NCBI RefSeq assembly: GCF_000341355.1 | Contig: NC_020300.1 | Span: 124,001-188,000, forward strand | Length of the DNA: 64,000 bases | Source of the DNA: Bartonella australis AUST/NH1 | Lineage (GTDB): Bacteria > Pseudomonadota > Alphaproteobacteria > Rhizobiales > Rhizobiaceae | Direction of reading: 5' to 3' | Part shown: piece after piece, positions 47,704 through 57,968 of the stretch | How positions within the stretch are numbered: position 1 is the first letter of the stretch | Layout: the number at the start of each line of letters is the position of its first letter | Made by a program: the position numbers and the translations under genes | Notes under the pieces: generated by a model | What the model was told of the DNA's origin: nothing | The model's database searches: none | The model's input: only the letters and a program-made list of their open reading frames with translations

Positions 47704-48405
47704 TTATTTCTTAATAAAAGTGAGATAAGCAGGAGTCCTGCCTTCGCGCAAAGCTTTTGCTTCATAGCGGGTGCCTGGCCACAGTGGATAAGGGATCTTC
47801 CAATCTTCAGGATTTTCTGCTTGCCATTCAAAGCTGTCGTGGTATGCACAATGGTATAGCGTCCAGTTCACGTAAGTGTCTATATCGCTGACAAAGCGCA
47901 ATTTTTTACCTATTTTAAGAACTCTTGAAAACCGATCGAGGTTTTTTACGTTAATAAAGCGCCGTTTCCAATGCTTTTTTTTAGGCCATGGATCAGGATA
48001 GAGTAAATCTATTCCATCGAGTGATGCGTCAGGTAGCCAATCAAGAAGATGCGTGGCGTCATCATCATAAAGGCGTAAATAATTTTGATGCTTTTTACTC
48101 TGTTCGATATACGCTAATAATTTCGCCATGCCATTGGTGAAGGGTTCGATACCAATAAATCCTGTTTGCGGGAAACATTCCATCTCGTGAAGTAAGTGCT
48201 CGCCTCCACCAAAGCCGATTTCGAGTCGGATTTCTTTTACTTCACTGGAAAATAAAGATGTTAGATCTGTGGGTGCAGGTTTGTTTAAATCAATGTTGAG
48301 AATCGGAAGAAGAGTTTGCATACGCGCAAGTTGATTATCACGTAACTGTTTTCCACGCCGGCGACCAAAAAAGGCCTCACTTATACGTCCTTGATGTACA
48401 ATCAT
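47704..48405 (-). CDS. trmB: tRNA (guanine-N7-)-methyltransferase
   Basis: A 233-residue methyltransferase with the SAM loop [28 protein letters not shown], and the family's [16 protein letters not shown] motif that binds the tRNA substrate. It makes m7G46 in the variable loop of tRNAs. The N-terminal [23 protein letters not shown] stretch is also typical. Its ATG overlaps the metK stop by four bases (ATGA), so it is translated from the metK message, and a strong terminator follows. Confidence 0.95.
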   Translation of the reverse strand: MIVHQGRISEAFFGRRRGKQLRDNQLARMQTLLPILNIDLNKPAPTDLTSLFSSEVKEIRLEIGFGGGEHLLHEMECFPQTGFIGIEPFTNGMAKLLAYIEQSKKHQNYLRLYDDDATHLLDWLPDASLDGIDLLYPDPWPKKKHWKRRFINVKNLDRFSRVLKIGKKLRFVSDIDTYVNWTLYHCAYHDSFEWQAENPEDWKIPYPLWPGTRYEAKALREGRTPAYLTFIKK

Positions 48406-49670
48406 GGTATTTTAACTATTGTTTTAAGAGTTTTAATGAGATCAGTTTTTTCCCATGAAAATGAGCCATCGCGTTCTGGTTTGCGGCCGAAATGGCCATA
48501 AGCAGACGTTTTAGTGTAAATAGGTTTATTGAGGTCAAGGTGTCTACGAATGCCTGTTGGTGAAAGGTCCATTATTTTGCGAATTGCTTCTTCGAGAACA
48601 TCTTCGCTCACTTTTCCTGTTCCGTGAAAATTAAGGTAAATGGAAACTGGCTGTGCGATGCCAATCGCGTAAGAAAGTTGGATAGTGCACCGTTCTGCTA
48701 AACCGGCTGCGACGATATTTTTGGCCAAATATCGTGCAGCATAAGCCGCCGAACGATCAACTTTTGTGGTGTCTTTTCCCGAAAAAGCCCCGCCGCCGTG
48801 GGGAGCTGCTCCACCATAAGTATCAACAATGATTTTGCGGCCGGTTAATCCTGCATCGCTTTTGGGACCACCGACGACAAATTTTCCTGTTGGATTAATA
48901 TACCAGCTGCATTGATCAGAAATAGGAATATCCTGTAAAGCTTGACGAATATAGGGTTCAACCACTGTACGTACTTTATTTGAATCCCAATTTTCATCTA
49001 AATGCTGTGTTGAAAGAACAATCGATGTGACCTCTGCGGGTTTCCCATTTTTATACCGTATTGTGATTTGGCTTTTGGCATCTGGTCCCAGTTTTTTAGT
49101 TTCTCCTTCTTTCTGATGACGGGCCGCAGCGAGTAATTTTAAGATCTTATGTGCATAATAAATTGGTGCAGGCATGAGATCTGGGGTTTCGCGACAAGCA
49201 TATCCGAACATAATACCTTGATCGCCTGCTCCTTCTTCGCCTCGGCGATCTACTGCGTTATCGACTCCTTGTGCAATATCAGCCGATTGCGGGCGCAAGA
49301 GAACATCAATCTTAACTGTTTTCCAGTGAAAGCCTTCTTGTTCATAACCAATAGCGCGGATAGCACGGCGTGTGACTGCGCGAAAACGGGTAGGATTAAT
49401 AACAGGGAAACCAGATTCATCATAGACAAAATTACCGTTTTTATCTTTTTTAAAGAATGTATTCGGCACACGTACTTCACCGGCAATAACAACACGATTT
49501 ACGCTGACCAAAGTTTCACACGCGATTCGCACCAACCACGGATCAGTACCTGTTTTTCGGGATTCTCTATAGATCATGTCAACAATTTCGTCGGAAATAC
49601 GGTCGCAAATTTTATCGGGGTGCCCTTCGGATACTGATTCACTGGTAAAGAGATAATCTCGGTGCGGCAT
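48402..49670 (-). CDS. metK: S-adenosylmethionine synthase
   Basis: A 422-residue MAT enzyme starting near [21 protein letters not shown], with [12 protein letters not shown] and [19 protein letters not shown], the ATP and phosphate-binding signatures. It makes SAM from methionine and ATP, the donor for trmB next to it and the other methylases here. Length is slightly above the E. coli enzyme, as usual in this order. The 130 bases upstream show no SAM riboswitch that I can recognise. Confidence 0.97.
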   Translation of the reverse strand: MPHRDYLFTSESVSEGHPDKICDRISDEIVDMIYRESRKTGTDPWLVRIACETLVSVNRVVIAGEVRVPNTFFKKDKNGNFVYDESGFPVINPTRFRAVTRRAIRAIGYEQEGFHWKTVKIDVLLRPQSADIAQGVDNAVDRRGEEGAGDQGIMFGYACRETPDLMPAPIYYAHKILKLLAAARHQKEGETKKLGPDAKSQITIRYKNGKPAEVTSIVLSTQHLDENWDSNKVRTVVEPYIRQALQDIPISDQCSWYINPTGKFVVGGPKSDAGLTGRKIIVDTYGGAAPHGGGAFSGKDTTKVDRSAAYAARYLAKNIVAAGLAERCTIQLSYAIGIAQPVSIYLNFHGTGKVSEDVLEEAIRKIMDLSPTGIRRHLDLNKPIYTKTSAYGHFGRKPERDGSFSWEKTDLIKTLKTIVKIP

Positions 49671-49803
49671 GGAAACTTCCTTAAAAAAGAAAACCTATAT
49701 TCTATTAATCGCGCAATAAAAGCTCCACCCTATTTGCCAACCCCACAGAAAATCGTCAATGCCAATTTGGGAAGGGATGTAAAAAGGATAGATGTATTTA
49801 TTC

Positions 49804-50217
49804 TTAAAGCTCGTCTATTGGGTCTTCTTCAGAAAGAGCTTTTGCTAAATCAATGATTTTTCGACGCACTTTAGAATCAGATATATTTGTAAAAGCACGC
49901 ATCAACTGGATTCCCTCACTACTGGAGCAAAAATCCATAAAATTGCTATCATCTTCAGAAAAGCCTTCTACGGGTTTGGCGCTGGTTCCTTTATCGAAAA
50001 AATAAGAAACAGGGACATCCATAATTTCTGCAATCGCTTGAAGACGGCTCGCACCGACGCGATTTGTACCTTTTTCATATTTTTGAACCTGTTGAAAAGT
50101 GATGCCAAGCTTCTCACCTAGTTTTTCCTGAGTCAAGCCTAATATATTACGACGCAAACGGATACGGGTTCCAACGTAAACATCTATTGGATCAGGTTTT
50201 TTTCTAGTTTCGGCCAT
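49804..50217 (-). CDS. XRE-family helix-turn-helix regulator
   Basis: A 137-residue regulator with a Cro/C1-type helix-turn-helix at about residues 14-68: RIRLRRNILGLTQEKLGEKLGI followed by TFQQVQKYEKGTNRVGASRL. The C-terminal part is acidic (KALSEEDPIDEL) and may help oligomerise. The same gene lies between lnt and metK across Hyphomicrobiales, where members resemble PraR-type regulators of surface and biofilm traits in rhizobia; its targets here are unknown. Confidence 0.88.
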   Translation of the reverse strand: MAETRKKPDPIDVYVGTRIRLRRNILGLTQEKLGEKLGITFQQVQKYEKGTNRVGASRLQAIAEIMDVPVSYFFDKGTSAKPVEGFSEDDSNFMDFCSSSEGIQLMRAFTNISDSKVRRKIIDLAKALSEEDPIDEL

Positions 50218-50354
50218 AATGCAACTCTTTATTTTCAGTACTTCGCCTCTAAACCGACAACAGTAACACGCTGGGTCAGTTTATCATAAAATCAAAATAT
50301 TTCCCCAACGCTACCCGTATGCACAACATAATATCGTGCACAAGCACTCAATCA

Positions 50355-51947
50355 TTAAAGCTGTTTTGTAGAACCAAAACTAAAACGGCACAATAGCATA
50401 AGAATGAATAAGATGAAAGTGAAGAATATTCTGTATTCATTGCTCCATATGGGGATAATCGGCGCTGGAATCGGCAAATCGAGGACACCCACAGCATTTT
50501 GTTTAAGAGTGGTAATAGCTCGCCCATAGGGATCAACAACGGCTGATATTCCATTATTAGCTGCTCGGATGAGGGGTATTCCCAACTCAACAGCACGGAG
50601 TTGCGCTTGTTGAAAGTGTTGGTACGGGCCGGGCGTCACGCCAAACCACGCGTCATTTGTAATATTAATAATTGCTTGAGGCGAAGGATTTGTGAAAGTA
50701 ATTTCATTAGGGAATATGGCTTCATAGCAAATGAGTGGCAGATAGGAAAAACCGTTTGGCATTGTTACAACTTTACGCTCAGTGGCTGCGCTATATCCAC
50801 CAACATCATCAGCGAGGGCGCGTAATCCAATTTTGTCGAATAAATTTTGATAAGGGAGATATTCACCAAAAGGGACTAAATGTAATTTATCAGAAGTGTT
50901 AAGAATATCACCCTTAGCGTCAATAACTGCGATTGTGTTAAAATATTGCGTTTGGGTGTTAGATGGGTCGCGATTAATTCGTACAGCACCTATAATAGCC
51001 CATTGTTGGGACTTGAGAACAGAGGCAATGCGCATTGTTACAGAGGAGTTATTATCGAGGATGTATGGAACAGATGCCTCTGGCCATACGATAAAGTCGG
51101 GTTCGGGATTTTTGTTGACCGTTCGTGTTGTGCTTAAGTTTATATGGGTTGCGAATACAGCTTCTTGTGCGGTGTCATTTAATCTCACATTTTGTTGGAC
51201 GGAAGGCTGAACGATGCGCACCCAAAAACGGCTGCTTGTTTGATAATCAGCTATGTCAGGTGCCATATGTAGGCGGTAAAATCCGAAGCCGCTATGGATT
51301 AATATAAGGAAGAAACAAAGAAAAAGAGCCAATCGCTTCTTTTCGTCTGTCAATAACACAGCAGGGAGACTGTAGGTTAAAACAGCGAGAATATTCATTC
51401 CATAAAGTCCAACGATTGCATCTGATTGCATGAGGACCGGTATCGGCATAGCTGTATAACCAAGAGCATTCCACGGAAAACCTGTGAATAAGGTAGCGCG
51501 CAGCCACTCAGCTAATCCCAATGCAAAAGCTAAGACGAAGAAACGTGTTATTCCCTTTGTCCACAAAAAACCGGCAATGAAGCCGGAAAAAAACCAATAA
51601 AGGGCGAGGTAAATTGGCGGGCCCAAAATAGCAAACGGCAACGCCCAAGCAAAAGTAGATGGGTCTATTAATAAGGCATTGGTCAACCACCAAAGGCTGC
51701 AAACAAAATAACCGATGCCAAAATTTCCACAAGTCAGTGCACTTATTAGAAGGCGTTTTTTTGTATTTTGGGTAGTATTCACTGAATCGAGTAAGACGAC
51801 GAAGACAGGAAAAGTTAAAAAATTGATAGGTGTTAAATAAAAAGGGGGGAGCGTAAAAGATGTAAGCGCGCCGCACAGAAAGGCAACCGCCTGCCGTTTC
51901 CAGCCGGTTAAAGAAGACAATAGGAACGTAAATTTAGTTAAAAACAC
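50355..51947 (-). CDS. lnt: Apolipoprotein N-acyltransferase
   Basis: A 530-residue inner-membrane enzyme with six or so helices in the first 200 residues and a nitrilase-type domain whose Glu-Lys-Cys triad lies in FIVWPEASVP, the KLHLVPFGEYLPY loop and LICYEAIFPNE. It adds the third acyl chain to lipoproteins such as CyoA in this window. I take the GTG at 51947 as start: GAAGGA lies seven bases upstream and the corC stop is inside the same site. An ATG 14 codons earlier would overlap corC. Confidence 0.94.
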   Translation of the reverse strand: MFLTKFTFLLSSLTGWKRQAVAFLCGALTSFTLPPFYLTPINFLTFPVFVVLLDSVNTTQNTKKRLLISALTCGNFGIGYFVCSLWWLTNALLIDPSTFAWALPFAILGPPIYLALYWFFSGFIAGFLWTKGITRFFVLAFALGLAEWLRATLFTGFPWNALGYTAMPIPVLMQSDAIVGLYGMNILAVLTYSLPAVLLTDEKKRLALFLCFFLILIHSGFGFYRLHMAPDIADYQTSSRFWVRIVQPSVQQNVRLNDTAQEAVFATHINLSTTRTVNKNPEPDFIVWPEASVPYILDNNSSVTMRIASVLKSQQWAIIGAVRINRDPSNTQTQYFNTIAVIDAKGDILNTSDKLHLVPFGEYLPYQNLFDKIGLRALADDVGGYSAATERKVVTMPNGFSYLPLICYEAIFPNEITFTNPSPQAIINITNDAWFGVTPGPYQHFQQAQLRAVELGIPLIRAANNGISAVVDPYGRAITTLKQNAVGVLDLPIPAPIIPIWSNEYRIFFTFILFILMLLCRFSFGSTKQL

Positions 51948-51951
51948 TTGA

Positions 51952-52968
51952 TCATCCTTCAGGAATAGTGTTTCCCTCAAGATGTTCATTTTTGGGGATA
52001 CGAAGAATGCGTAACCGCTTAATTCGGCGCTTATCGGCTTCTAAAATGCGAAATTGGTAACCGGGTATAGCTTCAATAATTTCACCTTTTGAAGGAATAC
52101 GGTCAAGAATAGAAACGATCAAGCCGCCGATAGTATCGACTTCCTCACCATATTCTCCAACGACGAAATCAGGACCCAGAGCTTTTTCTACATCTTCTAA
52201 TTCAGTTTTTGCATCAACGAGCCATTTATTATCGGGTTCGCAGATAATAACATTGTCAGCATTATCATGTTCATCTTCGATATCACCGACGACTAATTCA
52301 ACAATATCTTCTATAGAAACCAAACCATCTGTGCCACCATACTCATCAATGACCAAAGCCATTTGTGTTCGTGTAGCTTGCATACGTGTTAATAATTGGC
52401 TTGCAAGCATAGAACCAGGAACAAACAGAACTGTTCGAATGAGGTTTAGCTCGCTGATAGGCTTATGTAAATCTGCGTGGCTTAATTGGAGCAAATCGAA
52501 TTTCTGTTTATCCTCGGTCGAGCCCGTCATAAAGCGGGTCATATAGTTCAGGATATCGCGGATATGGATCATACCTCGCGGATCATCTAAAGTTTCAGCG
52601 TAAACGGGCATGCGGGAATGGCCAATTTTTTCGAAATATTTTAGGACTTCTCCAAGAGAGGAGCTTATTTCTAACGCTTCAATTTCAGAACGCGGAATCA
52701 TAATATCGTCGACACGCGCTTCATGCAAACGTAGAATATTATGTAACATAACGCGCTCTTCAGGTGAAAAGGGCTTTGTGCCTTTCTCGTTATCGGCAGC
52801 TAGCACGTCAGTAAAGTTATCGCGCAATGATGCACGATTACGGCCACGTAAGAACGAGAATAAATGGCCCAACAGTGAGTCTTTTCTTGTATGATTTGCC
52901 CGCTGAGAGGGATCTTCGGTGTTAGGGGGTATCTGGCTGTTATTTTGTGTATTAACTTTATCCACCAT
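51952..52968 (-). CDS. CBS-domain CorC/TlyC family protein
   Basis: A 338-residue soluble protein with a pair of CBS domains (DIMIPRSEIEALEISS and FVPGSMLASQLLTRMQ regions, about 90-210), the DEYGGTDGLVSIEDIVE motif and a C-terminal CorC/HlyC domain (about 240-325). Relatives affect Mg/Co efflux or were called haemolysins without strong proof. It lies between ybeY and lnt, the standard order, and its stop codon is part of the ribosome site of lnt. Confidence 0.92.
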   Translation of the reverse strand: MVDKVNTQNNSQIPPNTEDPSQRANHTRKDSLLGHLFSFLRGRNRASLRDNFTDVLAADNEKGTKPFSPEERVMLHNILRLHEARVDDIMIPRSEIEALEISSSLGEVLKYFEKIGHSRMPVYAETLDDPRGMIHIRDILNYMTRFMTGSTEDKQKFDLLQLSHADLHKPISELNLIRTVLFVPGSMLASQLLTRMQATRTQMALVIDEYGGTDGLVSIEDIVELVVGDIEDEHDNADNVIICEPDNKWLVDAKTELEDVEKALGPDFVVGEYGEEVDTIGGLIVSILDRIPSKGEIIEAIPGYQFRILEADKRRIKRLRILRIPKNEHLEGNTIPEG

Positions 52969-53069
52969 GGTTCTAAAATCTTTTAAATTTTCTTTTTATA
53001 ACAGACGTACGAGACATCGCAGGCTTTGTAAATATAATGCTTGTTTTTAAAAATCCGCTTTTTAGCATT

Positions 53070-53546
53070 TTAACATAGTTCAGTATAGGGATCTTTTATA
53101 GAAAGCTTTCGAAGAATTTCTCTCTCTAACTCTTCCATTTGATCAGCTTCATCGTTTGTTTCATGATCATAACCAAGAAGATGGAGGACACCATGGACAA
53201 TCATATGCGTCAAATGATCCCGAAATGATTTTCCTTCTTTTTCTGCTTCACGCATAACGGTTTCTCGCGCGATGATAATATCACCGAGCATCGGCCCGGG
53301 GCGTTGCCCAGCTTTTAAAGGGAAAGCAGGAAAAGATAAAACATTAGTGGGTTTATTCTTATCGCGCCATCGCGCGTTAATCTGCGCCATACGCTCATCG
53401 TCGGTGAAAAGCAGACTAAGCTCGCTTGTTACTTTATTAAACGAAAAATGCTGCATCGTGGCGGTCAGTACTTTTTCACTGATATCATAAAGTACCCCCT
53501 TACTCCCCCATTTAGCGCTCTGAATGGTTATATCAATAATAATCAT
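53070..53546 (-). CDS. ybeY: Endoribonuclease YbeY
   Basis: A 158-residue metalloprotein with the zinc signature [11 protein letters not shown] (His-X3-His-X5-His) near residue 118 and the [13 protein letters not shown] block. YbeY takes part in 16S rRNA 3'-end maturation and ribosome quality control. It follows phoH after about 50 bases and precedes corC by about 100, the conserved phoH-ybeY-corC-lnt order. Confidence 0.95.
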   Translation of the reverse strand: MIIIDITIQSAKWGSKGVLYDISEKVLTATMQHFSFNKVTSELSLLFTDDERMAQINARWRDKNKPTNVLSFPAFPLKAGQRPGPMLGDIIIARETVMREAEKEGKSFRDHLTHMIVHGVLHLLGYDHETNDEADQMEELEREILRKLSIKDPYTELC

Positions 53547-53598
53547 AACGAGCCCGGCTCATTTTTTGGTAAGAAGCACCAAACTAGCATTCTTTTTT

Positions 53599-54666
53599 TC
53601 ATTCATCAGAATCACGAGCATAAGCACGAACAATGGCAGCAACAAGAGGGTGGCGCACGACATCTTTTTCACCAAAATGAACGACCGCGATATTTTTTAT
53701 GTGTGAGAGAATACGGGTCGCCTCTATTAAACCCGATTTTTGTCCTGCGGGCAAGTCAATTTGACTTACATCGCCTGTTACAACCATTCTTGCTCCTTCT
53801 CCAAGACGTGTAAGGAACATTTTCATCTGCATAGGGGTGGTGTTTTGTGCTTCGTCAAGAATAATAGCTGAATGAGTCAGTGTCCGCCCGCGCATAAAAG
53901 CTAAAGGAGCGATTTCTATAACTCCAGAAGCTAAAACACGCTCTACTTTTCCAGCAGGCATTATATCATAAAGAGCATCGTAGAGCGGTCGTAAATAGGG
54001 GTCAACTTTTTCTTTAAGGTCACCGGGGAGGAAGCCAAGCTGTTCTCCCGCTTCGACAGCGGGACGCGATAGAATAATTCGTTCGATAATACCGCGTTCT
54101 AGGAGCATTGCTGCGTAAGCAACAGCGAGGTACGTTTTACCGGTTCCCGCTGGACCTACACCAAAAACAAGCTCAGCACATTCCATCGCTCGTATATAAG
54201 CGTTTTGTGCTGGGGTGCGGGCGTGGATCGTTTTTTTATAGGCACTCAAGCGCGCTGGTGCGTGTTTTGCTGAAAATCGGTTTATTTGGGGTGATTCTTG
54301 CTGTTTATCTGACAAATTTGCCATATTAATTGCGCCCTCTGTATCCGATAACGTGAGCTCTTGATTGGTTTTCGCTCGTTCATAGAGTTGATTTAGCGCG
54401 TATTGTGCGCGTTTTACGGCAGTGGTTCCTCCACGGATCAAAATTTCGTTCCCGCGTGGACAAATATAAAGCCCGAGCTTTTGCTCAATATAGGTAAGAT
54501 TTTCATCAAATTTACCAAAAACTACCTTTGCGTAGTTATTATCGTCAAAAGTTAAAATAACATGATCGCTGTCCAATGCGTTAGCTTTTTCAGTGACAGC
54601 AATATTGTCAGAGGAAATACTTATTTTTTTTTGAATGCGGTTTAGTTTTTGGGTTGATCCCTTCAA
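53599..54666 (-). CDS. phoH: PhoH family ATPase
   Basis: A 355-residue protein with an N-terminal KH-like segment and a PhoH ATPase domain: Walker A GPAGTGKTY near 175, LSRPAVEAGEQLGFLPGD, and Walker B AIILDEAQNTTPMQMKMFLTR. Related proteins bind RNA and, with YbeY and MiaB as neighbours, are thought to act in RNA metabolism. The start is a TTG at 54666 with AGGAG six bases upstream. It lies between miaB and ybeY. Confidence 0.94.
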   Translation of the reverse strand: MKGSTQKLNRIQKKISISSDNIAVTEKANALDSDHVILTFDDNNYAKVVFGKFDENLTYIEQKLGLYICPRGNEILIRGGTTAVKRAQYALNQLYERAKTNQELTLSDTEGAINMANLSDKQQESPQINRFSAKHAPARLSAYKKTIHARTPAQNAYIRAMECAELVFGVGPAGTGKTYLAVAYAAMLLERGIIERIILSRPAVEAGEQLGFLPGDLKEKVDPYLRPLYDALYDIMPAGKVERVLASGVIEIAPLAFMRGRTLTHSAIILDEAQNTTPMQMKMFLTRLGEGARMVVTGDVSQIDLPAGQKSGLIEATRILSHIKNIAVVHFGEKDVVRHPLVAAIVRAYARDSDE

Positions 54667-54796
54667 CCTTTTCTCCTGTATTTGTTAAATATGACGGATT
54701 TTGGGGATGAACGCCAGTAAAGGCAATAGCTGCCTCTTAGAGACCGTAAACCCGATAATAGTTTTCTTCTTTGAAATTGATACTTTAAAGGCATTT

Positions 54797-56191
54797 TCAT
54801 GCATTAACTTTTTCACCAACAAAACTGTTTGAGCTTGCATCTTTAATATAAATTGCCATAACCGTACCCGCGGCAGCTTGTGTGTTCACTACAACGGGTA
54901 GGAGCCAAGGTGAACGGCCCACTACTTGTCCGGAGTGGCGGCCAGATTTTTCGATGAGGACATCTGTTGTTTGCCCAATTTTAGAGCGTAAGAACGCATG
55001 TTGTTGATCAAGAAGTAGTGCCTGCAAACGCTGAAGGCGAGAATTTTTTACTGCTTCATCAACGTGGTTTTTCATTGTTGCACTAAGTGTTCCAGGCCGG
55101 GGTGAATATTTGAAAGAATATGCTGAACTGTAGCCTACTTGCTCAACGAGCTTCATGGTTTCTTCGAAATCTTCGTCGGTCTCACCTGGAAATCCCACAA
55201 TAAAATCCCCTGAAAAAGCAATATCGGGCCGCGCAGCGCGAATTTTCTCAATAATATGAAGATAATGGGTGCTTTTGTGCTGACGGTTCATCGCTTTTAG
55301 AATACGGTCTGAACCTGATTGAACAGGAAGGTGCAAGTAAGGCATGAGCATATCAAGATCTCGGTGCGCGGCAATGAGGCTTTCGTCCATGTCACGTGGG
55401 TGACTCGTTGTATAACGTAAACGCTTTAGACCATCAAGTTTGGCGAGATGATAAAGCAAATCGCCGAGGCGCCAAGCTTTACCATCAGCACTTTGTCCGT
55501 GCCAACCATTGACATTTTGTCCGAGAAGCGTAATCTCCTTCACTCCTGCTTCGATAAGTTGGCGCGCTTCATAGGTAATTTGCTCGACAGACCGCGATAC
55601 TTCGGCGCCTCGTGTGTAAGGAACAACGCAAAATGTGCAAAATTTGTCGCAACCCTCTTGTACCGTTAAAAACGCGCTGACGCCTCGTTGTCTTACGGCG
55701 CCTTTATTATGAGGTGGCAGGTAAGTATATTTATCTTCGACAGCGTAGCTCGTTTCGACGATTTTCTCTCCCCGTTTAACTTGCTTTAACAACTCTGGCA
55801 AGCGGTGGTACATTTGCGGCCCAATGACGAAATCCACGGTTGGCGCGCGTCGCAAAATTTCGCTGCCTTCGGCCTGTGCAACACAGCCGGTGACACCAAT
55901 AATCAAGGGTTTTTCGGATACGCGCTCCCGACGCATGATCCGCAAGCGACCAAGATCAGAATAGAGTTTTTCTGCTGCTTTTTCACGGATATGGCAAGTA
56001 TTGATCAAAATAAGATCGGCATCACTCGGTGTGTGCGTTGTAACGTAACCTTGTGCGCTCAGACTGTCATTCATTCGCTGACTGTCGTAGACATTCATTT
56101 GGCATCCATAGGTCTTGATAAAAACCTTTTTAGGAGCGGCAGAAGGCGCATTTTTAGAATTAATCCGATTCATAATTATGCTTCTAAACAT
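54797..56191 (-). CDS. miaB: tRNA-2-methylthio-N6-dimethylallyladenosine synthase
   Basis: A 464-residue radical-SAM methylthiotransferase. The N-terminal domain holds the first cluster ([12 protein letters not shown], with NTCHIREKA and [10 protein letters not shown]), the radical-SAM cluster is CDKFCTFC, and a TRAM domain closes the protein. It adds the methylthio group at A37 of tRNAs reading U-first codons. ATGs at 56191 and 56173 are both possible starts. It follows rimI after only 15 bases. Confidence 0.96.
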   Translation of the reverse strand: MFRSIIMNRINSKNAPSAAPKKVFIKTYGCQMNVYDSQRMNDSLSAQGYVTTHTPSDADLILINTCHIREKAAEKLYSDLGRLRIMRRERVSEKPLIIGVTGCVAQAEGSEILRRAPTVDFVIGPQMYHRLPELLKQVKRGEKIVETSYAVEDKYTYLPPHNKGAVRQRGVSAFLTVQEGCDKFCTFCVVPYTRGAEVSRSVEQITYEARQLIEAGVKEITLLGQNVNGWHGQSADGKAWRLGDLLYHLAKLDGLKRLRYTTSHPRDMDESLIAAHRDLDMLMPYLHLPVQSGSDRILKAMNRQHKSTHYLHIIEKIRAARPDIAFSGDFIVGFPGETDEDFEETMKLVEQVGYSSAYSFKYSPRPGTLSATMKNHVDEAVKNSRLQRLQALLLDQQHAFLRSKIGQTTDVLIEKSGRHSGQVVGRSPWLLPVVVNTQAAAGTVMAIYIKDASSNSFVGEKVNA

Positions 56192-56205
56192 TTTTTATGC
56201 AAACC

Positions 56206-56697
56206 TCAATCAGCTTGCGTGAAAGTTTTTTGCATAACGATTGCATTTATGCGGCCATTTTGTGATTGATAATAAGCAAGGCGCTTAGCAATTTTTTTAA
56301 ATTTGAAACGTTGGTAAAGAGCTAAAGCAGGGAGATTAGTTTCTTCTACTTCTAGGAATAATTTGGCGGCGCGCTCAAAGTGTAGGCGACGGAGTATGCT
56401 GTCAATGAGCAAATAACCGATTCCTTGTTGGCGGCTATAAGGCTGGACAGCGATAGTAATAACTTCCGCTTCGTCAAGAATAAGGCGGCATAAGCAAAAT
56501 CCTAAAATTTGAGTAGGTTTCCCGATGGGAGAGGCTTTATAACCGAAAATAGAGCGGTCCTGTAAAAAAGTATCGAATGTTCGTTCTTCCCAAGCTGGCG
56601 TAAAACAGTTTTGGTGAATTTCGTGAAGAAGGGTGCTGTCACCAGTTTGCAATGGTGCAATCCAAAAATGCTTTTTTGTTAACGAAAGTCTGGCCAT
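56206..56697 (-). CDS. rimI: Ribosomal-protein-alanine N-acetyltransferase-like (GNAT)
   Basis: A 163-residue GNAT acetyltransferase with the acetyl-CoA loop VQPYSRQQGIGYLLIDSIL and the motif B region LFLEVEETNLPALALYQRFKFKKIAKR-like, split here for brevity. In E. coli RimI acetylates the N-terminus of S18. Its ATG shares one base with the tsaB stop, so the two are co-translated, as in most bacteria. Substrate is inferred from neighbour and family. Confidence 0.9.
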   Translation of the reverse strand: MARLSLTKKHFWIAPLQTGDSTLLHEIHQNCFTPAWEERTFDTFLQDRSIFGYKASPIGKPTQILGFCLCRLILDEAEVITIAVQPYSRQQGIGYLLIDSILRRLHFERAAKLFLEVEETNLPALALYQRFKFKKIAKRLAYYQSQNGRINAIVMQKTFTQAD

Positions 56698-57380
56698 TAT
56701 TTTTTGAGCGGCAAAGAAAAATTAGTCTGTCGTTTTGCGTCAGCGCCGCGCAGATAGAGCGGACGAGGCGGAATTTGTGGTTGTTTATTTGCAGCAAGGC
56801 GGGCATAAGTTAAGATGTCAGCCGCTTCGCAAGATATTTGATTTGATGGGGTGATCGCGTCCAGTTTATTATTTTTAATGTACAGAGTAATGATTTCAGC
56901 TGCTGGGCCGGTTAATACGGTCTGTGGAGGCAGATCTGCAACAACATTTTCTAGTGTTTTTAAGCTGGGTTGGCTCAGAGTTATGAGATTTTTATCAAAA
57001 TTCTGAAAATAGAACATTTCTCTACCGGCTTCAATAACAGCAGTGATGGCCGATGCGCTATTTTCACAAATTACTTGCGCAGCCAAGGCTTCCAGTGCAC
57101 TTACTCCGATAGCGGGTACTTGTAAGGCTAGAGCTAAAGCTCTCGCGGCGGAAACACCTACACGTATACCCGTAAACGACCCCGGTCCGATATTCACGGC
57201 AATACGATCAACTTGATCAAGTGTGACATCAGCCTGGTTGGTTATTTGTATAATTTGGCTAATGAGTTTTTCGGCGTGACCTTTGTTCATACGTTCGCTG
57301 ATGCGTGCAATAACAGACTTATGACGAACGAGCGCAACGGCGCAATAAATTGAAGCGGTGTCTATGGCAAGAATAAGCAT
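56697..57380 (-). CDS. tsaB: tRNA threonylcarbamoyladenosine biosynthesis protein TsaB
   Basis: A 227-residue member of the ASKHA/TsaD-like group, starting MLILAIDTASIYCAVAL, with the IAVNIGPGSFTGIRVGVSAARALA block diagnostic of TsaB. It is the scaffold partner of TsaD in making t6A37 in tRNAs reading ANN codons. It is followed directly by rimI. The C-terminal end PRPLYLRGADAK is the usual family tail. Confidence 0.94.
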   Translation of the reverse strand: MLILAIDTASIYCAVALVRHKSVIARISERMNKGHAEKLISQIIQITNQADVTLDQVDRIAVNIGPGSFTGIRVGVSAARALALALQVPAIGVSALEALAAQVICENSASAITAVIEAGREMFYFQNFDKNLITLSQPSLKTLENVVADLPPQTVLTGPAAEIITLYIKNNKLDAITPSNQISCEAADILTYARLAANKQPQIPPRPLYLRGADAKRQTNFSLPLKK

Positions 57381-57968
57381 GTGGACATTTTAGCCGAATA
57401 TAATGCTAAACAAAAGGTCAGCTATAATTTTTCGGTATTTTTGGTTTGTTTACGCATTTTGCTGTTCTATCGGACAACATCATTTCTGAGATATTTCACG
57501 ATACACTGCTGACATCTACTATGCCGCCACCCCACTTGTATGTTATCTCTGAAGGAAATACAATATTTTTCTTTTTTGAAACACGCGATAAGCGTTAACA
57601 ATTTTAGGAAGCTGCGCTGTAAGCTTACTGTCAATAAAAGAGGGTCGTAACTGAAACAGGAGAGTTATCGTTGTTCTTTTATTTCTTTGTAAAATTTATC
57701 TACATAAAAGTCTAATATTGCGGCCTTTTATGTAGATAATTTTAAGCTTGGCCAAAATAAATAAAATGGGAAGACGGCATACGTTCCCTGCGGGCTTGTG
57801 TGTTTCCGCATCGCGGGGCCAATTTAAGGAATGATTGTGCATTAAGAACAGTATTATCACCCTTTAAAATACAGCAACGGTGTTATTTTTTAAATGACGG
57901 CGAGAATCTTTGCCTGTTTGTAAGCCGTGCTAAAGAAAATAAATTATTTAATGCACTGTTTTAAAGCA
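57381..57968. other. Intergenic region between tsaB and the YeiH-like gene
   Basis: About 590 AT-rich bases without a recognisable gene. Its outstanding element is the long inverted repeat at 57691-57743, listed separately. A short GC-rich patch at about 57770-57820 contains GGGGCCAATTT, an 11-mer also found at 10274-10284 in front of acnA. Confidence 0.45.
57691..57743. repeat. Long inverted repeat / hairpin
   Basis: TTATCTACATAAAAG at 57696-57710 is perfectly complementary to CTTTTATGTAGATAA at 57725-57739, with a 14-base loop; after one mismatch three more pairs extend it at the base (57692-57694 with 57741-57743). No T-run follows on either strand in the way of a standard terminator. It could be a regulator site, a cruciform or the end pair of a tiny element. 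Confidence 0.6.

Noticed and set aside
49671-49803. SAM riboswitch before metK
   Set aside because: I looked for the conserved cores of the alphaproteobacterial SAM-II type and saw none.
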